NCBI RefSeq assembly: GCF_008932295.1 | Contig: NZ_WBWA01000015.1 | Span: 59,302-123,301 of the forward strand | Reading direction: 5' to 3' | Length of the DNA stretch: 64,000 nt | Source of the DNA: Brucella tritici | Lineage (GTDB): Bacteria; Pseudomonadota; Alphaproteobacteria; Rhizobiales; Rhizobiaceae | Part shown: positions 18,808 to 28,280 of the stretch, one piece after another | Numbering within the stretch: the stretch's first letter is position 1 | Layout of the letters: each line of letters begins with the position of its first letter | Made by a program: the position numbers and the translations under genes | Notes under the pieces: generated by a model | The model's database searches: none | What the model was told of the DNA's origin: nothing | What the model saw: only the letters and a program-made list of their open reading frames with translations

Positions 18808-20292
18808 ATGACCAAGCTGTCGCGCGCAACGCTCCAGAGCTTCGACAAGGTACACAAACCCGGCTACGACCCAACGAGGTTGAAACCGGGCATCGTGCAT
18901 TTCGGCGTCGGTAATTTTCATCGTGCCCATCAGGCTGTCTATCTGGACGATTTGTTCGGAATGGGTGAGGGGCATGACTGGGCGCTGGTTGGCGCCGGTG
19001 TACGTGGAAGCGACGATGCCATGCGCGACACGCTCAAGGCGCAAGACTGGCTTACCACAGTTGTCGAACAGGAAGCCGATTATGCGGGGGCAAGGATTAC
19101 CGCTTCTATGGTCGATTATGTGACCATATCGACTGAAGAAGGGCGAAGGGCTTTGATGGCCTATCTTACATCGCCCTCTATTCGCATTGTTTCCATGACG
19201 ATCACCGAAGGCGGTTATTATATCGATCCGGCCAGTCAGACCTTTGATCCTGCTCATCCAGATATTGTGGCAGATGCCACCCATCCGGATCAGCCCAAGA
19301 CTGTGTTCGGCCTGATCGTGCAGGCGCTGAAACTGCGTAAGGCGGCAGGCGTTCAGCCTTTCACGGTCATGTCCTGTGATAACATTCCGGGTAACGGGCA
19401 TGTGACGGAAGACGCCGTGACGGGATTGGCCAAGTTGAAAGATCCGATCTTTGCCGACTGGATTTCCGCCAATGTCGCTTTCCCGAATTCCATGGTGGAT
19501 CGCATCACGCCAGCCACCGGTGCACGCGAGCGTGAAATCGCTGCGAAGGATTTCGGGGTTAAAGACGGGTGGCCGGTTTTCTGTGAAGTGTTCAAGCAAT
19601 GGGTGATGGAGGACAATTTCCCCACTGGGCGTCCTGCATTGGAAAAAGTCGGCGTCACGTTCACTGATCAGGTCGCTGCTTATGAACTGATGAAAATCCG
19701 TATCTTGAATGGCGGTCATGCGGCCATCGCCTATCCTGGCGGATTGCTCGACATACATTTCGTGCATGAAGCGATGGAGCATCCACTGATCCGGCGCTAT
19801 CTGGAAAAGCTCACCAAGGATGAGATCATTCCGGAAGTGCCACCCGTGCCGGATACCAATCTCGAAGACTATCGCATCCTCATCGACGAACGCTTCGCCA
19901 ATCCAAGCATCGGCGATACGATCCGCCGCCTGTGCCTCGATGGCTCCAATCGACAGCCGAAATTCATTCTGCCAACTGCTGCTGATCGGGTGGCAAAAGG
20001 CAAGTCGGTGACAGGGCTGGCGCTCGTTTCCGCGTTCTGGTGCCGCTATTGCTACGGTACGACCGATAGCGGTTCGATTATTGAACCAAACGATCCGTCA
20101 TGGGGTCGCCTGACCAAGCAGGCGGCCCTTGCAAAAAACAATCCCGCGGCGTGGCTTGCGATGGATGATATCTTCGGCTCGCTTGCTTCAAATCCAGCTT
20201 ATGTGGCGGCTTTTTCATCCGCACTGCTGCGCGTCTGGCAGGATGGGACTGTCAAAACGCTCGAGCGTTATCTGGCAGATGAGCCACTATAA
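18808..20292 (+). CDS. mtlK: Mannitol 2-dehydrogenase (long-chain polyol dehydrogenase)
   Basis: A 494-residue member of the polyol-specific long-chain dehydrogenase family, which oxidises mannitol (or related hexitols and pentitols) to fructose. The family N-terminal signature GIVHFGVGNFHRAHQAVYLDD and the central motif MKIRILNGGHAAIAYPGG, which contains the catalytic lysine region, are intact. The frame opens at 18778, but the ATG at 18808, after GAAGGAAA, gives the usual N-terminus. It is the last gene of the polyol operon and converges on the Lrp-type gene with only seven bases between stop codons; no terminator is evident there. Confidence 0.92.
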   Translation: MTKLSRATLQSFDKVHKPGYDPTRLKPGIVHFGVGNFHRAHQAVYLDDLFGMGEGHDWALVGAGVRGSDDAMRDTLKAQDWLTTVVEQEADYAGARITASMVDYVTISTEEGRRALMAYLTSPSIRIVSMTITEGGYYIDPASQTFDPAHPDIVADATHPDQPKTVFGLIVQALKLRKAAGVQPFTVMSCDNIPGNGHVTEDAVTGLAKLKDPIFADWISANVAFPNSMVDRITPATGAREREIAAKDFGVKDGWPVFCEVFKQWVMEDNFPTGRPALEKVGVTFTDQVAAYELMKIRILNGGHAAIAYPGGLLDIHFVHEAMEHPLIRRYLEKLTKDEIIPEVPPVPDTNLEDYRILIDERFANPSIGDTIRRLCLDGSNRQPKFILPTAADRVAKGKSVTGLALVSAFWCRYCYGTTDSGSIIEPNDPSWGRLTKQAALAKNNPAAWLAMDDIFGSLASNPAYVAAFSSALLRVWQDGTVKTLERYLADEPL

Positions 20293-20299
20293 CTGAAAA

Positions 20300-20794
20300 T
20301 TACAATGCGCCCGGATAGACCCTTACCGGGCGGTTGTCCTTGACCGACTCCATCACCACAAATGTCGATGTGCTTGCGACATTGGGCAGGCTCGAAATCT
20401 TTTCGCCCAGCACCTCGCGGTAGCGCCGGATGTTGGGCGTTCGCACCTTCAGAAGATAGTCGAAAGAGCTTGCGATCATATGGCACTCTTCGACTTCACG
20501 TATCTTGCGCACGGCTGTGTTGAACGCCTCAAGCGCGGCTTCGCGTGTGTCAGATAGCTTGACCGTCGTAAAAGCAATATGGTCGAGACCAAGTTTTTCA
20601 GGGTCAATGGCAGCGCGAAAGCCGACAATATAATCTTCATCGACCAGCCTCTTCAGCCTCGCTTGACACGGAGTCTTGGAAAGGCCGACTTTTTTTGAGA
20701 GTTCCGTTACGGGGATGCGCCCGTCTTCGCTCAAGACTTCTAGAATGCGCCTGTCGAATTGATCCAGATCGTCTACGGAATCTATCTTTCGCAT
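20300..20794 (-). CDS. putR: Lrp/AsnC-family regulator, probable proline-responsive activator PutR
   Basis: A 164-residue Lrp-family protein: helix-turn-helix at about residues 24-50 (RIPVTELSKKVGLSKTPCQARL) and a C-terminal RAM ligand-binding domain ending VYPGAL. It is divergent from putA across 162 bases. In Agrobacterium and Rhodobacter the Lrp-like gene next to putA (PutR) is a proline-dependent activator, and this gene has the same arrangement. The putA promoter between them was not located with confidence, though the stretch around 20860-20880 has partly symmetric AT-rich sequence that could bind it. Confidence 0.88.
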   Translation of the reverse strand: MRKIDSVDDLDQFDRRILEVLSEDGRIPVTELSKKVGLSKTPCQARLKRLVDEDYIVGFRAAIDPEKLGLDHIAFTTVKLSDTREAALEAFNTAVRKIREVEECHMIASSFDYLLKVRTPNIRRYREVLGEKISSLPNVASTSTFVVMESVKDNRPVRVYPGAL

Positions 20795-20956
20795 CCGTTT
20801 AGCCTTTTAATGAACATATAATAAGATCGATATTCCTTCATATGGGGCAAATGAAGGCAGAATGCAATTTGCACAAATGATAGTGTGCGCCCACTTAAAG
20901 CAGAGCTAAACTGGGCAGAGACGCTCGGGGCTGTTTTCATTTGTGAGCATTGCACC

Positions 20957-23900
20957 ATGACCGACACCATACCCGCTCCTACCAATCCGGTTTTCCAGAA
21001 TTTTGCGCCGCCGATCCGCGAGCAAAGCACACTGAGGCAAGCGATTACCGCCGCTTATCGCCGTCCTGAGGCCGAATGCGTTTCGGCATTGGCTGCGCAG
21101 GCCGCCCTGCCGGAAGAAACGGCGAAGCAAGTCCGCTCCACTGCTCGCAAGCTGATTGAAGCGCTGCGTGCCAAGCATAAGGGTACGGGCGTCGAAGGCC
21201 TGGTGCATGAATATTCGCTGTCGAGCCAGGAGGGCGTGGCGCTTATGTGCCTTGCCGAGGCGCTGCTGCGCATTCCGGACATGGCGACGCGTGATGCATT
21301 GATCCGTGACAAGATTTCGAATGGCGACTGGAAATCTCATATCGGCGGAGGGCGCTCGCTCTTCGTCAATGCTGCGACCTGGGGGCTTGTCGTCACGGGC
21401 AAGCTGACAAACACGGTCAATGATCGCGGCCTGTCGGCTGCCCTGACACGCCTGATCGCCCGTTGTGGTGAACCTGTCATTCGTCGCGGCGTTGATATGG
21501 CCATGCGTATGATGGGCGAACAGTTTGTCACCGGCGAAACCATTGACGAAGCGCTGAAGCGCGCCAAGCCGCTGGAAGAACGTGGCTTCCGCTATTCCTA
21601 CGACATGCTGGGTGAGGCCGCGACCACCGTTGCCGACGCCGAGCGTTACTACAAGGATTACGAAACCGCCATTCATGCCATTGGTCGCGCGTCCGCCGGT
21701 CGCGGCATCTACGATGGCCCCGGCATTTCCATCAAGTTGTCCGCTTTGCATCCGCGCTATGTCCGTGCGCAAAGCGAACGCGTCATGGGGGAATTGCTGC
21801 CGAAGGTAAAGGCGCTGGCCGCTATCGCGAAGTCCTACAATATCGGTCTCAACATTGATGCCGAGGAAGCCGATCGTCTGGAACTGTCGCTTGATCTGTT
21901 GCAGAGCCTGATCGAAGATCCGGATCTCGCAGATTGGGAAGGCATCGGCTTCGTGGTGCAGGCTTACGGTAAGCGCTGCCCGTTCGTGCTTGATTTTATC
22001 ATTGATCTGGCCCGTCAGAACAAGCGCCGCGTCATGGTTCGTCTGGTGAAGGGCGCCTATTGGGACGCCGAAATCAAGCGCGCACAGGTTGACGGTCTGG
22101 AAGACTTCCCGGTTTATACCCGCAAGGTACATACCGACGTTTCCTACATTGCATGCGCACGCAAGCTCCTTGCGGCGACAGATGCCGTTTTCCCGCAGTT
22201 TGCAACGCATAATGCGCAGACGCTGGCCACCATCTATCATCTGGCTGGTCCGGATTTCAAAACCGGAAAGTTCGAGTTCCAGTGCCTGCATGGTATGGGG
22301 GAACCGCTTTATGACGAAGTCGTAGGTGCCGAAAAGCTCGGTCGCCCGGCCCGTATCTATGCGCCGGTCGGCACACATGAAACGCTTCTGGCCTACCTTG
22401 TTCGCCGACTTCTCGAAAACGGTGCGAACTCGTCTTTCGTCAATCGCATCGGCGATGAAAGTGTCTCCGTCGATGAGCTGATCGCTGATCCGGTTGATGT
22501 CGTTCGCTCAATGGCTGTTGTCGGAGCACGCCACGACCAGATTGCCCTGCCGGAAAATCTCTTTGGCGCTCGCAAGAACTCTGACGGTTTCGACCTGTCG
22601 AACGAAGTCACGCTCGCTGAACTCAGCAAGATTCTGAAAGAAAGCGCTGACCGCGTGTGGACATCGGAACCACAGGTTGCCGGAACCAAGGTAAAGGGCA
22701 CCAACCGCTCGGTTCTCAACCCCGGTGACCGGAATGATGTTGTCGGTACGGTGACGGAGATCGCCGAAGGAGATGTGGCGAAAGCCATGAAGGCGGCACA
22801 GAAGGCAACGGCAAGTTGGTCTGCGGTTGCGCCAGCCGAACGTGCGGCTTGTCTTGAGCGCGCAGCGGATATCATGCAGCGTGATATGCCGGTTCTGCTC
22901 GGCCTCATCATGCGCGAAGCGGGCAAATCCATGCCGAACGCGATTGCTGAAGTGCGCGAAGCCATCGATTTTCTGCGTTATTATGCAGAACAGACCCGTC
23001 GTACGTTGGGCGTCGGCCACAAGGCGCTTGGACCTATCGTCTGCATCAGCCCGTGGAACTTCCCACTGGCGATCTTTACCGGCCAGATCGCAGCCGCACT
23101 CGTTGCAGGCAATCCCGTGCTGGCAAAGCCTGCCGAAGAAACGCCGCTGATTGCAGCACAGGGTGTTCGCATCCTGCACGAGGCTGGCATTCCAGCGGAT
23201 GCGCTGCAACTTCTGCCGGGGGACGGCCGGATTGGGGCCGCGCTGGTTGCTGCGGAAGAGACTTGCGGCGTGATGTTCACCGGCTCGACCGAAGTGGCGC
23301 GCCTTATTCAGGCTCAGCTTGCCTCGCGCCTGTTGCCGAACGGCAAACCGATCCCGTTGATTGCCGAGACCGGCGGTCAGAACGCAATGATCGTGGATTC
23401 ATCCGCTCTGGCCGAGCAGGTTGTGTTCGACGTGATTGCATCGGCGTTCGACAGTGCCGGTCAGCGTTGTTCGGCGCTGCGCGTTCTTTGCCTGCAGGAA
23501 GATGTCGCAGACCGTATCCTGACAATGCTCAAGGGCGCGCTGAAGGAACTATCCATCGGTCGAACGGACAAGCTGAAGGTCGATATCGGGCCGGTTATCA
23601 CCGATGAAGCCAAGACCATCATCGAAAAGCACGTTCAGGGTATGCGCGATCTCGGTCGCAAGGTTGAGCAGCTTCCGCTCGGTCCTGAAACACAGAATGG
23701 AACTTTCGTTGCGCCGACCATCATCGAGATCAACTCGCTTCGCGATTTGAAGCGGGAAGTCTTCGGCCCGGTTCTGCATGTCGTGCGCTACAAGCGCGAT
23801 GATATGGAGCGCCTGATCGATGATATCAACGCAACCGGTTACGGGCTTACTTTCGGCCTGCATACGCGCCTTGATGAGACGATCGCCAATGTTGCGGATC

Positions 23901-24640
23901 GTATCCGCGTCGGCAATATCTATATCAATCGCAACGTTATCGGCGCGGTTGTCGGCGTGCAGCCATTCGGCGGACGCGGCATGTCCGGCACTGGTCCCAA
24001 GGCAGGCGGTCCGCTCTACCTTGGACGTCTCGTCGAAACAGCGCCGATCCCGCCGCGCCACAGCTCGGTTCACACTGATCCGGCGCTCAAGGATTTTGCG
24101 AAATGGCTTGGCCAGCGCGGCATGAACGATCTGGCTCAGGCTGCGCGCGACACCGGTAGCGCTTCGGCTCTCGGTCTTGACCTTGAATTGCCGGGCCCGG
24201 TCGGCGAGCGCAATCTTTATGCGTTGCATCCGCGTGGAAATATCCTGCTGGTTCCGCAAACGGAAGCAGGCCTTTATCGCCAGATGACGGCTGCCCTCGC
24301 TACGGGCAACACTGTGTATGTCGACGAGGCTTCAGGTTTGCGGAATGTCTTGAAAGATGTTCCAGCTTCAGTCGCGGCGCGCACGATCTGGACCAATAAC
24401 TGGGAATCCGACGCACCGTTCGCTGGAGCGTTGGTTGAAGGGGATGCTGAACGCATCGTCGAGATTAACAAGAAGCTTGCAACGCTTCCCGGACCGTTGG
24501 TTCTGACTCAGGCTGCTTCCACGGAAGAGCTGGCAATCAACCCGGACGTCTATTGCCTCAACTGGTTGCTGGAAGAGGTTTCGACGTCGATTAACACCAC
24601 AGCAGCGGGTGGTAATGCGAGCTTGATGGCAATCGGCTGA
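20957..24640 (+). CDS. putA: Bifunctional proline dehydrogenase / L-glutamate-gamma-semialdehyde dehydrogenase
   Basis: A 1227-residue PutA that oxidises proline to glutamate. The FAD proline dehydrogenase barrel spans roughly residues 180-540 (GIYDGPGISIKLSALHPRY; RLVKGAYWDAEIKRAQVDG). The NAD semialdehyde dehydrogenase covers about 640-1110, with ISPWNFPLAIFTGQ and the catalytic C838 in SAGQRCSALR. A conserved C-terminal flap domain follows. There is no ribbon-helix-helix domain at the N-terminus, so unlike E. coli PutA this one does not repress itself; the adjacent Lrp-type gene takes that role. The ATG at 20957 is chosen over upstream in-frame codons (from 20885). Confidence 0.97.
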   Translation: MTDTIPAPTNPVFQNFAPPIREQSTLRQAITAAYRRPEAECVSALAAQAALPEETAKQVRSTARKLIEALRAKHKGTGVEGLVHEYSLSSQEGVALMCLAEALLRIPDMATRDALIRDKISNGDWKSHIGGGRSLFVNAATWGLVVTGKLTNTVNDRGLSAALTRLIARCGEPVIRRGVDMAMRMMGEQFVTGETIDEALKRAKPLEERGFRYSYDMLGEAATTVADAERYYKDYETAIHAIGRASAGRGIYDGPGISIKLSALHPRYVRAQSERVMGELLPKVKALAAIAKSYNIGLNIDAEEADRLELSLDLLQSLIEDPDLADWEGIGFVVQAYGKRCPFVLDFIIDLARQNKRRVMVRLVKGAYWDAEIKRAQVDGLEDFPVYTRKVHTDVSYIACARKLLAATDAVFPQFATHNAQTLATIYHLAGPDFKTGKFEFQCLHGMGEPLYDEVVGAEKLGRPARIYAPVGTHETLLAYLVRRLLENGANSSFVNRIGDESVSVDELIADPVDVVRSMAVVGARHDQIALPENLFGARKNSDGFDLSNEVTLAELSKILKESADRVWTSEPQVAGTKVKGTNRSVLNPGDRNDVVGTVTEIAEGDVAKAMKAAQKATASWSAVAPAERAACLERAADIMQRDMPVLLGLIMREAGKSMPNAIAEVREAIDFLRYYAEQTRRTLGVGHKALGPIVCISPWNFPLAIFTGQIAAALVAGNPVLAKPAEETPLIAAQGVRILHEAGIPADALQLLPGDGRIGAALVAAEETCGVMFTGSTEVARLIQAQLASRLLPNGKPIPLIAETGGQNAMIVDSSALAEQVVFDVIASAFDSAGQRCSALRVLCLQEDVADRILTMLKGALKELSIGRTDKLKVDIGPVITDEAKTIIEKHVQGMRDLGRKVEQLPLGPETQNGTFVAPTIIEINSLRDLKREVFGPVLHVVRYKRDDMERLIDDINATGYGLTFGLHTRLDETIANVADRIRVGNIYINRNVIGAVVGVQPFGGRGMSGTGPKAGGPLYLGRLVETAPIPPRHSSVHTDPALKDFAKWLGQRGMNDLAQAARDTGSASALGLDLELPGPVGERNLYALHPRGNILLVPQTEAGLYRQMTAALATGNTVYVDEASGLRNVLKDVPASVAARTIWTNNWESDAPFAGALVEGDAERIVEINKKLATLPGPLVLTQAASTEELAINPDVYCLNWLLEEVSTSINTTAAGGNASLMAIG

Positions 24641-24664
24641 TCCCGTTCGGGACAGGAAAGGACA

Positions 24665-24696
24665 AAAAAGGGCGGCTTCAGCCGCCTTTTTCTTTT
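24665..24696 (+). terminator. Intrinsic terminator of putA
   Basis: GGCGGC (24671-24676) pairs with 24681-24686 over a TTCA loop, with extra A/T pairing outside and a run of five T residues followed by CTTTT. Confidence 0.9.
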
Positions 24697-24874
24697 GTCG
24701 GTACAGATTTGCATGGCTGTGCAAATGATATTCGAAAACAGAATGATTGGATTATTTTTTGTAATTTCAGAATAAAATTTACAAAGGCATTGACAGGCTT
24801 TCATAAAAGGCAAACACTATGCACACGCTTGCAAAAGCGTCGGCGTGGAGGCGCCGTATAAAGGGAGGAAAACA

Positions 24875-25900
24875 ATGCGTTCAGCATTTCTGGTTGCGGC
24901 GCTGGCCGCAGGTGTATCTTCATTCGCTTTTTCTGCGCAGGCCGCAGGCAATCTCAATCTTATCTGTTCCGCGGATGTGGTCATCTGTGAGCAGATGAAG
25001 AACATGTTCGAGAAGGATACTGGCATCAAGGTCAACATGGTGCGGCTTTCTTCCGGGGAAACCTATGCCAAGGTGCGTGCCGAAGCGCGCAATCCGAAGA
25101 CGGATATCTGGTGGGCCGGTACAGGTGATCCGCACCTGCAGGCTGCATCTGAAGGGCTGACGCTCGAATACAAATCGCCAATGCTTGACCAACTGAATGA
25201 TTGGGCCCAAAAGCAGGCTGAAAGCTCCGGCTTCCGTACGGTCGGGGTTTATGCCGGTGCGCTCGGTTGGGGTTACAACACCGATATTCTTGCCAAGAAG
25301 AACCTGAAAGAGCCGAAATGCTGGGCCGATCTGCTTGATGCGTCCTATAAGGGCGAAATCCAGATGGCCAATCCGAATTCTTCCGGTACCGCCTACACGG
25401 CACTGGCAACGCTTGTTCAGATCATGGGTGAAGACAAAGCCTATGATTATCTGAAGAAGCTCAACGAAAATGTATCGCAGTACACCAAGTCTGGCTCGGC
25501 TCCCGTCAAGTCGGCTGCGCGTGGTGAAACTGGCATCGGCATCGTCTTCATGCATGATGCAGTATCGATGACGGCAGAAGGTTTCCCGATCAAGTCGGTC
25601 GCACCGTGTGAAGGCACAGGCTACGAAATTGGTTCCATGTCGATCATCAAGGGCGCCAAGAATCTCGAAAGTGCGAAGAAGTGGTACGACTGGGCGCTGA
25701 CCGCCGAAGTGCAGTCGCACATGAAGGATGCGAAGTCCTTCCAGTTGCCGTCCAACAAATCAGCCGAGGTTCCAAAGGAATCCCCGCGCTTCGAGGACAT
25801 CAAGCTCATCGATTATGACTTCAAGACCTATGGCGAACCGGCCAAGCGCAAGGAATTGCTTGAGCGCTGGGATAAGGAAATCGGTGCTCACGCCAACTGA
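24875..25900 (+). CDS. AfuA-type periplasmic binding protein (annotated ferric, possibly phosphorylated-sugar/polyol)
   Basis: A 341-residue exported solute-binding protein (signal MRSAFLVAALAAGVSSFAFS, cleaved near AQAAG). The family is usually annotated as ferric-iron binding, but the tandem-tyrosine iron site of FbpA is absent. The corresponding region reads GIGIVFMHDAVSM, and a loop NPNSSGTAY (residues 166-174) resembles the phosphate-cradling loop of organophosphate binders. Actinobacillus AfuA, first called an iron protein, was later shown to bind hexose phosphates. It heads an operon with a fused permease, an ATPase and an inositol-monophosphatase-family gene, next to iol genes. TTGACA at 24790-24795 is a plausible -35. 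The start follows GGAGGAAAA. Confidence 0.85.
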   Translation: MRSAFLVAALAAGVSSFAFSAQAAGNLNLICSADVVICEQMKNMFEKDTGIKVNMVRLSSGETYAKVRAEARNPKTDIWWAGTGDPHLQAASEGLTLEYKSPMLDQLNDWAQKQAESSGFRTVGVYAGALGWGYNTDILAKKNLKEPKCWADLLDASYKGEIQMANPNSSGTAYTALATLVQIMGEDKAYDYLKKLNENVSQYTKSGSAPVKSAARGETGIGIVFMHDAVSMTAEGFPIKSVAPCEGTGYEIGSMSIIKGAKNLESAKKWYDWALTAEVQSHMKDAKSFQLPSNKSAEVPKESPRFEDIKLIDYDFKTYGEPAKRKELLERWDKEIGAHAN

Positions 25901-25917
25901 TTTTTCATTGGCTTGAA

Positions 25918-25961
25918 ATCCGGGTGCGCCGCTCTTGTTGCGCGACGCACCTGTCCCGGAT
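25918..25961 (+). other. Intercistronic stem-loop between the binding protein and permease genes
   Basis: ATCCGGG (25918-25924) pairs with 25955-25961 and TGCG (25925-25928) with 25946-25949, with a five-base bulge on the right arm. There is no T run. It is likely an mRNA stabilising or processing structure, as also seen after the other three binding-protein genes of the window. Confidence 0.6.
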
Positions 25962-26054
25962 GACGAAGTAAGGTAGCGGCTTCCTGAAATATGCAGGAAC
26001 CGATGCCTCTCGTCATTCCTTGGAAATCCCCGATCTGGAGGGACGCGGACATCC

Positions 26055-28280
26055 ATGAAACAGCACAATCGCAGACTGGATATCATTCTGGCACTAGCGT
26101 TCGCGGCATTTGCCGTGTTGCCGTGGTATCGCATAGAAGACGGCTTTCTGAGTTTCGGCTGGCTGGCTGGAATGTTCGGCGATGGTGCAACGGCACCGGG
26201 CCTTTGGCAGATAGCCTTCTTCGGGCGGCCTTGGCTTGGCGCTGTTGCTGTATTCATGCTGCTTTGTGCTGGTGCCCGCTTCCTATTGCCTGTCGAACGT
26301 CGGAGCGGCGTTCTGATATGGGCGAGCCTTCTTGGTGTACTTTTCCTGGCGCTGCAAGGCTTGGCCATCGGCTTTTCCGGCTGGAACTGGATGATCAGTG
26401 AAAACCTGTTCGGTGCACTTTCTGACGGACAGCCGGCCTTCGGTGCCGGAGCTATCCTGACGGGCTTCTGCTTTCTGTTGATTTTCTCGTTTGGTCTCGC
26501 AGAACGCGGCGTAATGAAGGGGGACGCATTCGTCGTCTCTTCCATTACCCTGCTTGTCGCCTTGGTTGCTGTATTCGTCTTCTATCCTGTTATCAGCATG
26601 TTTGCCGGATCGGTGCAGGACTTCGATGGCTCATTCAAGCCTGAGGGTTTCATTGGCAACATTCAGGATTCCTCGATCTGGAGTCTGGCCTGCGTTATTG
26701 GTGAGGGGCGATGTGGTGTCGCGTGGCGCACATTGTGGCTGGCGCTGATGACGGCAACCGGATCCACAGTGTTGGGGCTGGCATTTGCACTGGTTGCGAC
26801 CCGCACAGGTTTCCCTTTCAAAAAGGGCTTACGGCTTCTCACCATATTGCCGATCATCACGCCGCCCTTCGTTGTCGGTCTTGCATTGACACTGCTTTTT
26901 GGCCGCGCAGGCGTGGTGACGGAACAGATATCTAATATATTCGGCGTGGAGCCGGGCCGATGGCTTTATGGCCTCACTGGCATATGGATCGCACAGGTCC
27001 TGTCTTTCACACCGATTTCTTTCCTCGTGCTTATTGGCGTTGTGGAAGGTGTGTCACCGTCGATGGAAGAGGCGTCGCAAACTTTGCGTGCTGATCGCTG
27101 GCGCACGTTTCGGAGGGTTTCTCTGCCGCTGATGGCACCGGGTCTTGCCAATGCATTTCTTATCGCTTTTATCGAAAGCATGGCGGATTTCGGCAATCCG
27201 ATGGTACTTGGTGGCAGCAATGGCGTGCTTTCGACCGAAATATTCTTTGCCGTGGTGGGCGCGCAGAACGATCCATCGCGTGCGGCGGTTCTCGCCATCG
27301 TGCTGCTCTGCTTTACATTGACCGCATTTCTCATCCAGCGCGTCTGGCTGTCGGGTAAGAATTTTGCGACGGTGACCGGCAAGGGTGATTCCGGCATGCA
27401 TGCTGGGTTGCCAAACGGGTTAAAGATTGGCGTTTATGCCCTTGTTATTCCCTGGATGATCTTCACTGTTGTTGTTTACGTGATGATCCTTATCGGCGGC
27501 TTTGTGCGGCAGTGGGGGCTCGATAATACATTGACAGTCGAACACTATGCGCGCGCCTTTTCGATTAATTGGACCGAGAATGGCATTGCATGGACCGGCG
27601 TGGCTTGGAATTCGTTCTGGACGACGATGGAAATCTCGCTGATTTCAGCTCCGCTGACTGCAGCAGTCGGTTTGCTGACCGCCTATCTGATCGTTCGCCA
27701 GCGTTTCGTCGGACGGAACATCTTCGAGTTCGCCCTGATGTTGAGCTTCGCCATTCCTGGAACCGTCATCGGTGTCAGCTACATCATGGCTTTCAATCTG
27801 CCACCGCTTGAAATGACTGGTACTGCGCTGATCCTGATCGCATGTTTCGTATTCCGTAACATGCCTGTTGGCGTCCGCGGCGGTATCGCAGCCATGAGCC
27901 AGCTCGACAAGAGTCTTGATGAAGCGTCTCTGACGTTGCGGGCAAACAGTTTCCGAACGATCCGGAAGGTCATTCTGCCACTGCTGCGTCCTGCAATCAC
28001 AGCCGCACTGGTCTATTCCTTCGTACGCGCCATCACATCCATCAGCGCGGTCATTTTCCTCGTTTCGGCGCAATACAACATGGCGACATCCTACATTGTC
28101 GGTCTGGTCGAAAACGGTGAATTCGGCGTGGCCATCGCATATTCATCAATGCTGATTGTCGTGATGATCGTGGTCATTACAGGCTTCCAGCTTCTCGTGG
28201 GTGAACGCAAGCTCAGGCGCGAGAACCGCGTTGCCGCTGTCGCCCCCGTCAAAACCGTTCGTCAGGAGAAAACCGCATGA
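26055..28280 (+). CDS. AfuB-type fused ABC permease (two permease domains)
   Basis: A 741-residue inner-membrane protein made of two FbpB-like permease halves plus extra N-terminal helices (from about residue 10). Two ATPase-contact loops are present, EEASQTLRADRWRTFRRVSL in the first half and DEASLTLRANSFRTIRKVIL in the second, so one chain supplies the whole channel. The long N-terminal region, with four additional hydrophobic segments, is typical of the AfuB group. GGAGGG precedes the ATG at 26055. Its stop overlaps the ATPase start by four bases (ATGA), a sign of coupled translation. Confidence 0.88.
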   Translation: MKQHNRRLDIILALAFAAFAVLPWYRIEDGFLSFGWLAGMFGDGATAPGLWQIAFFGRPWLGAVAVFMLLCAGARFLLPVERRSGVLIWASLLGVLFLALQGLAIGFSGWNWMISENLFGALSDGQPAFGAGAILTGFCFLLIFSFGLAERGVMKGDAFVVSSITLLVALVAVFVFYPVISMFAGSVQDFDGSFKPEGFIGNIQDSSIWSLACVIGEGRCGVAWRTLWLALMTATGSTVLGLAFALVATRTGFPFKKGLRLLTILPIITPPFVVGLALTLLFGRAGVVTEQISNIFGVEPGRWLYGLTGIWIAQVLSFTPISFLVLIGVVEGVSPSMEEASQTLRADRWRTFRRVSLPLMAPGLANAFLIAFIESMADFGNPMVLGGSNGVLSTEIFFAVVGAQNDPSRAAVLAIVLLCFTLTAFLIQRVWLSGKNFATVTGKGDSGMHAGLPNGLKIGVYALVIPWMIFTVVVYVMILIGGFVRQWGLDNTLTVEHYARAFSINWTENGIAWTGVAWNSFWTTMEISLISAPLTAAVGLLTAYLIVRQRFVGRNIFEFALMLSFAIPGTVIGVSYIMAFNLPPLEMTGTALILIACFVFRNMPVGVRGGIAAMSQLDKSLDEASLTLRANSFRTIRKVILPLLRPAITAALVYSFVRAITSISAVIFLVSAQYNMATSYIVGLVENGEFGVAIAYSSMLIVVMIVVITGFQLLVGERKLRRENRVAAVAPVKTVRQEKTA

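Noticed and set aside
20795..20956. Riboswitch or sRNA in the putR-putA intergenic region
   Set aside because: No conserved aptamer sequence or terminator hairpin; simple divergent promoters are enough.
24875..25900. Straight annotation of the binding protein as a ferric-iron transporter
   Set aside because: The tandem tyrosines that bind iron in FbpA are absent here but present in the protein at 48774, so a phosphorylated organic ligand is at least as likely.
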